Positions 59,462 to 64,000 of a stretch of 64,000 nucleotides of DNA are shown here, one piece after another. The stretch comes from Allium sativum (taxonomy: Eukaryota; Streptophyta; Magnoliopsida; Asparagales; Amaryllidaceae), in contig CM060915.1 of the NCBI GenBank assembly GCA_030737875.1, positions 574,988,577 through 575,052,576 of the forward strand, in the 5' to 3' direction. The notes under the pieces are model-generated. The model saw only the letters and a list, made by a program, of their open reading frames with translations, was not told the origin of the DNA and made no database searches. Within the stretch, counting starts at the first letter, position 1; the number at the start of each line of letters is the position of its first letter. A program made the translations under genes and the position numbers.

Positions 59462-62400
59462 TGTAACGACCCAGAAAATCTGAACCAATTTAAAAAAATT
59501 TAATTGGCTAAAATAATGGATTTTAAATATTTAAAATAAATATTCTCAATAATTGAGATGAAAACTGAGTTTGAATCGACAATTGAAAACGAATATAATT
59601 AATTATAATTATAAACAAGGCCTGAAAAGGGGCTGCAGTTTCAAAAAATTGAATTCAAACTTTGTCGGACTGTACCGGGTGCAAAACAATCCGGATTTTA
59701 GTGAAACCAAAAATATTTAAATCTGTTAGTGAATACCTTTCTAACGAATCTGAAAAATTGAATTTTCATAGCGGAAAGCAAAAGTTATGGCCGAATGAAT
59801 TTTCAGGACGGTCGCTATGGAATTTATATAGCCCGTGAAAATGGCCATTTTGCATATGACCTCGGAATTTGACGAAAACACTTTTGTTGGATCCGGGATG
59901 AAAAGTTATTGCTAGGTTTCAAATTTCATAATTTTTGAAGCTAGTATGTGAGCGTGGCAAAAGAAAATGTGTTTTGGTTAATTATAGTTAAATTGGATCG
60001 ACCAAAAATGGGCCTTTTTGCAAACGGTCTCAGAATTCGACGAAACTAGTTTTGTTGGGACCGTATCGTCAAAACATAGCTAGATTTATTTTTCTGGAAT
60101 TTTTAGAGTTAGTATGTGGCCCCGGTAATTTAAAATGTGCGTTTAAATTGAATATATAAAGATTTATATTTTAAATTCAACGGAAACCTATCGTAACAGC
60201 CGAATTGGGTTACGAAACATATCCCATTGTGTTCGGAATGAGGGTAAAATGCTAGGGACGACAGTCGTTGGGTTGGATTTCGAGTTCGTCCAAGAAAACC
60301 CCAATTTTTGAATTTAATATAGCATCGGCCAATAGGATTTTTTATTTCATAAATTAAAAATATAAAAAAAAATCGAAAAACCCCCCGACACTCCAGATCA
60401 AACGACGGAAACTTCTTCCTCCCTTCTCTCCTCGATTCCTCTCAATCTGCTCAAAATTAGACCTCCATTCTGTTGGGAATTTTGTAGAGTTTGTCGAGAC
60501 CTTCCAATCCATACCAAGTTTGATTTTTTCCATTAAGCATATCGCTCGAATCAAACCACGAAGTTCACCGTTTGCAACTGCCGCCGCTGCTTCATCTGGA
60601 CGTCGAACTGAAGGTGGTTGTCGGCGCCGGGAAGCTGGTTCGAAGCCCTACGCTGTGGTAAAGGTCGATCGTGATATCGTGCATCGATTCGCGAGAAAAT
60701 CGAAAACCTAGTTTCGAAGAAAAAAATTGGTATACGGCTTGTTTATTTTTCAATTGAAAATAACACTTTTAAGTGTTGCAAACCTTTGAAAAATCATATC
60801 TTTTTGCTATGTTAACGAAATTCGATGAAACAGGAAACATCGTGACCGTGTGAACGCCTTCTACATTTTAGAAGAGACCGCGTATTTTTCTGAGCCTTCT
60901 GCTATTTTGGTGGAGTGGAACCCAATGTGAGATTTCTGATTTAAAAACAATATGGAAAACGACGATGTATAAATTATATAGTCGATGTATGAGTTATATA
61001 AACGTTGTACACCTCATGTATAAGCGTTGTATAAGTTGTATGTTCGATGTATAAGTTATATATGTGTTGTAAAAATTATATATGTGTTGAAATAAAAGTG
61101 AATTGCTATATATAAATATATATATATACGCCCCTCGTCCACAAACCATGGACGATATTTATTCATTGTGATTGGTGTGAAAATTGATTGATAGCGAATG
61201 ATTGTTTGGGATTGTTTGTGGTTGATATTGATTGATTGAGGTTGAAAAATACCCGTTTGTGGTTGAGAAATATTTGGTTGAAACCACATAGGATTAGTTT
61301 GTGGAAATGAAATAAATATATACATGCCGCCTGTGTGCGAACTAGATGCATGATCCCCATTGTCAAAAACCGCGAGGTTTTAAGGTAGAGCGAGGAGCCG
61401 TACTAGGGACGGTCCCGGTTTTAACTACCCTGCCGTTATGCTGCCGAAATTTTGAATAATATTCATGTGTTTGAATTATTTTCATTTGCTAAAACTATAT
61501 TTATTCATTGAATAGAAAACCTTCATGTGTTGAATCGATATTCATTCGTTGATTAGAAATTCATGTGTTGAATGGTATTCCGTTTTAAATATAAAAATCA
61601 CATTTTTATCTATATATAGAAACTATAGAAAACCTTCATGTGTTGAATCGATATTCATTCGTTGATTAGAAATTCATGTGTTGAATGGTATTCGTGTTTT
61701 AAATATAAAAACCACATTTTTATCTATATATAGAAACTATAGAAGACCTTCATGTGTTGAATCGATATTCATTCGTTGATTTGAAATTCATGTGTTGAAT
61801 GGTATTCATATTTTGAAATAAATTGTTTGATAATAAAAACCACCTTTTATCGACTATATGAACCGTGTAAAATAATCTCGTTTTGAAAGAAATTGTTTTA
61901 TAAGAAAAAAAATCCTATTTTTATCACCTATATCTACACTATATAAAATAATAGTGTTTTGAAATGAATTGTTTTACAATAAAAATCACATTCTTATTAT
62001 ATACATGAATCGTTGAAATGTGAAGTGTTAAAAATAACCACTCGTTCAAATAAACATATGTGAGTTGAAATATTCATTAATTAGCTAATGATATGATTTG
62101 TACCTATGCATGTAACATTAGAATGAATGGTGTTTTTAAACAAAATAGAAATCAAATATGAAGTTGAATAGAAAATGATAAATGATAAGAACTATATATA
62201 TGTACATGCATATTCATTGAACAGGTTATAGCAAAGGGGCTAGAGAAGAGGGATAAAATTTTGTGCCCGACAAATAGGTACACATTTACTGTTTTGTTTG
62301 GGTGATGATTTTATGAGCCTGTTGGCTAGCCGCTTGGCTTTTTCTTTTTCTTTTTGAGATTAGAAGGACGGGGAAGCTATTTGAGATTTCCCGATGCTCC

Positions 62401-64000
62401 CGGTGCAGGGGAGGTTATGGCGAAATTTTCCAAAATTTTAAGGCGTTAGTGAAATATTTGAAGTGAAAACGATATTGAAATCATTGAATGAACTATATTT
62501 ATATAAATATATAAATATAAATAAAATTAAAACGAAACGAGGCCGTGCAGTTCGTATTTTGAAACCGTGATTTCAAACAACTAGTGCGGGAAATCCGCCA
62601 TTGGATTTTCCCGAAACCTCAACCGTCGGATTCGCCTTGGAAATATCTTCCCAACGGCATCAACCTTGTAAAAATCCAACGGTTGGATTGTCTGGAATGT
62701 TTAAATCAAATCTGAAGAAAAACAGCGCCAGGAACGATTATATTTATATATATATATATAAATATAATTATATATTTAATCGAATAACGACGCTGCAGTT
62801 CGTATTTTGAAATCGAAAGTTCAAACGATTGTACCGAGAGATCCGACCGTCGGATTTTCCCGAAACTGGAACTGTTGGATTTGTTCTGAAAAGACCTTTC
62901 TGATGATGTAAATTTTGTGAAGATCCAACGGTTAGATTTTCGGATATGTGTAAATCAAATCTGAGGAAAAACAACGCCACGGCCGCGCTATGGCCCGAAA
63001 CGTCGTTTTTGAATAAATAGGCTATTTTAAAATAAATAAAAATAGCGATAAATCGTTATAAAATACCATAAACAATATGGAATGGAAATAAACTGAATTT
63101 GCTCGATTTATGTGGTGTTTGATGGTTGAATGTGTTTTGTGTGAAAATTACATTAAAGAACAAAATGGGTGTTGTCGAATGATTTAACCATTGAAATAAA
63201 TTGATTTGAAATTCTAAATATACGTGAATTATTTGAAAAGGCCGAGTTAATTCTCATTTCAAATAATTGACCGACGATTGAAAGTCGAAGATGAAGAAGA
63301 CGGTCGAAGACCGGGGATCTTCACCTCGTTTGGATGGTAACCGAGGTCCTGATTGGGAGGCATCCCGAAATATGGATAATGAGTGGTGATCGTCCAGACG
63401 TACGTGGTGATCGAAGGGTTTGCGAGGTATTTAGTGCCTCCGGTTTCGTTCAGTCCCAGAACGGACTTGTAAATGGACTGTGTGTCCGACATTGGATTTC
63501 ATTCTGTGTTGATTGATCTCTATTAAATATACATCTGTTTGGCGGCGGAGAATTTATTCTTTTGCTTAACGCCCTTCTCTGAAACGCATGAGCTCAGAGG
63601 TTGTATATCGATGGACATCAGTCGCATGGCATGAATTGCCTGTGTGGCATGCTAAGATGCAGTGATCAGGGCTTCTGTTGAAAAGCAAAGTCTTGTGGTG
63701 ATGATCAAGCACCGCCTGTGTGGCGTAGCTTTGTGTATAACGTGAATTCGCGAGCCTCACACCCCGGTATGAACCAGAAACGGGAGGAAGGACCTCAGGG
63801 AGGACATGCGTTTCTTTCTAGCTAGGGTGGTGTCAGTGACCTACCAGCCCTGACATTTATATACTTTTCACCTATGTGGTTGTTGCTGTTGCGAGGCGCC
63901 TCGGTTTGATCGGACGATCTGGGTCCGATGGAGTCATTCGTTGGCTCGTTTACGCCCCAAAGGGCGGGGAAACGTATTGTTCAGGAATTTTAATCCACAT
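59462..64000 (+). repeat. A4: A-family giant LTR, cut by the window edge
   Basis: Starts TGTAACGACCCAGAAAATC and carries all A-LTR landmarks in order up to GGGCGGGGAAACG and TTCAGGAATTTTAATCC at the right edge. About 1 kb of LTR should follow. Whether it is a 5' LTR of a full element or a solo LTR cannot be told. No PPT precedes it, so it is not a 3' LTR. Confidence 0.82.
61515..61830 (+). repeat. 113-114-bp tandem repeat in A4
   Basis: Nearly three units starting CCTTCATGTGTTGAATCGAT at about 61520, 61633 and 61747. Each contains ATAAAAATCACATTTTTAT-type hairpins and two CATGTGTTGAA motifs. Confidence 0.85.

Overview
The window looks like plant (angiosperm) nuclear heterochromatin. It is made almost entirely of LTR retrotransposons inserted into one another, plus one truncated LINE. 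The lineage-specific protein signatures (a Tat-type Ty3/gypsy gag, a Ty3/gypsy chromovirus integrase with chromodomain, a plant L1 reverse transcriptase), the tRNA-Met-type primer binding site, 5-bp target-site duplications (TSDs) and AT-rich base composition all point to a plant. I see no host gene, rRNA, tRNA or CRISPR. All coordinates and comparisons were made by eye.

Layout. 1-5236 (minus): 5' half of a Tat-lineage Ty3/gypsy element (LTR, gag-protease, reverse transcriptase-RNase H) running off the left edge. It sits in a plus-strand element whose remnant is 5237-6946 and whose 3' LTR is 'A1' (6947-12196). A1 is cut by 'C', a minus-strand LTR of related type whose pieces are 12197-13145, 34509-36448 and 57213-59461. 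C carries three further insertions. (i) B1, a plus-strand solo LTR, 13146-34503, flanked by TTAAT; it is split by A2 (18849-33788), a complete but decayed chromovirus with about 5-kb LTRs. (ii) B2, a complete minus-strand element, 36449-57207, flanked by AGTTA, with about 5.7-kb LTRs and only 1.2 kb of non-coding interior. Its 3' LTR is split by A3 (39814-47883), a solo LTR of the A family, itself split by a LINE (41076-43746). (iii) A4, another A-family LTR starting at 59462 and leaving the window on the right. The deepest stack is A1 > C > B2 > A3 > LINE.

Functionally, only two protein sets exist: the Tat gag-pro-pol, with one premature stop and a tobamovirus-like leaky-stop context between protease and RT, and the A2 gag-pol, which has seven in-frame stops and two frame changes. 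B2 has PBS and PPT but no proteins, so it would have had to move in trans; its PBS and U3 modules match the A family.

The most interesting signals are in the giant LTRs. (1) A splice-donor-like AG/GTGAGT is kept at the same place in most of these diverged LTRs, after a GC-rich leader, and A2 has a strong acceptor just before the gag ATG. This suggests a roughly 4-kb leader intron that removes the PBS. (2) The AT-rich part of the LTRs is studded with perfect short hairpins. In C they form a tandem array whose stems change sequence from unit to unit while staying complementary.
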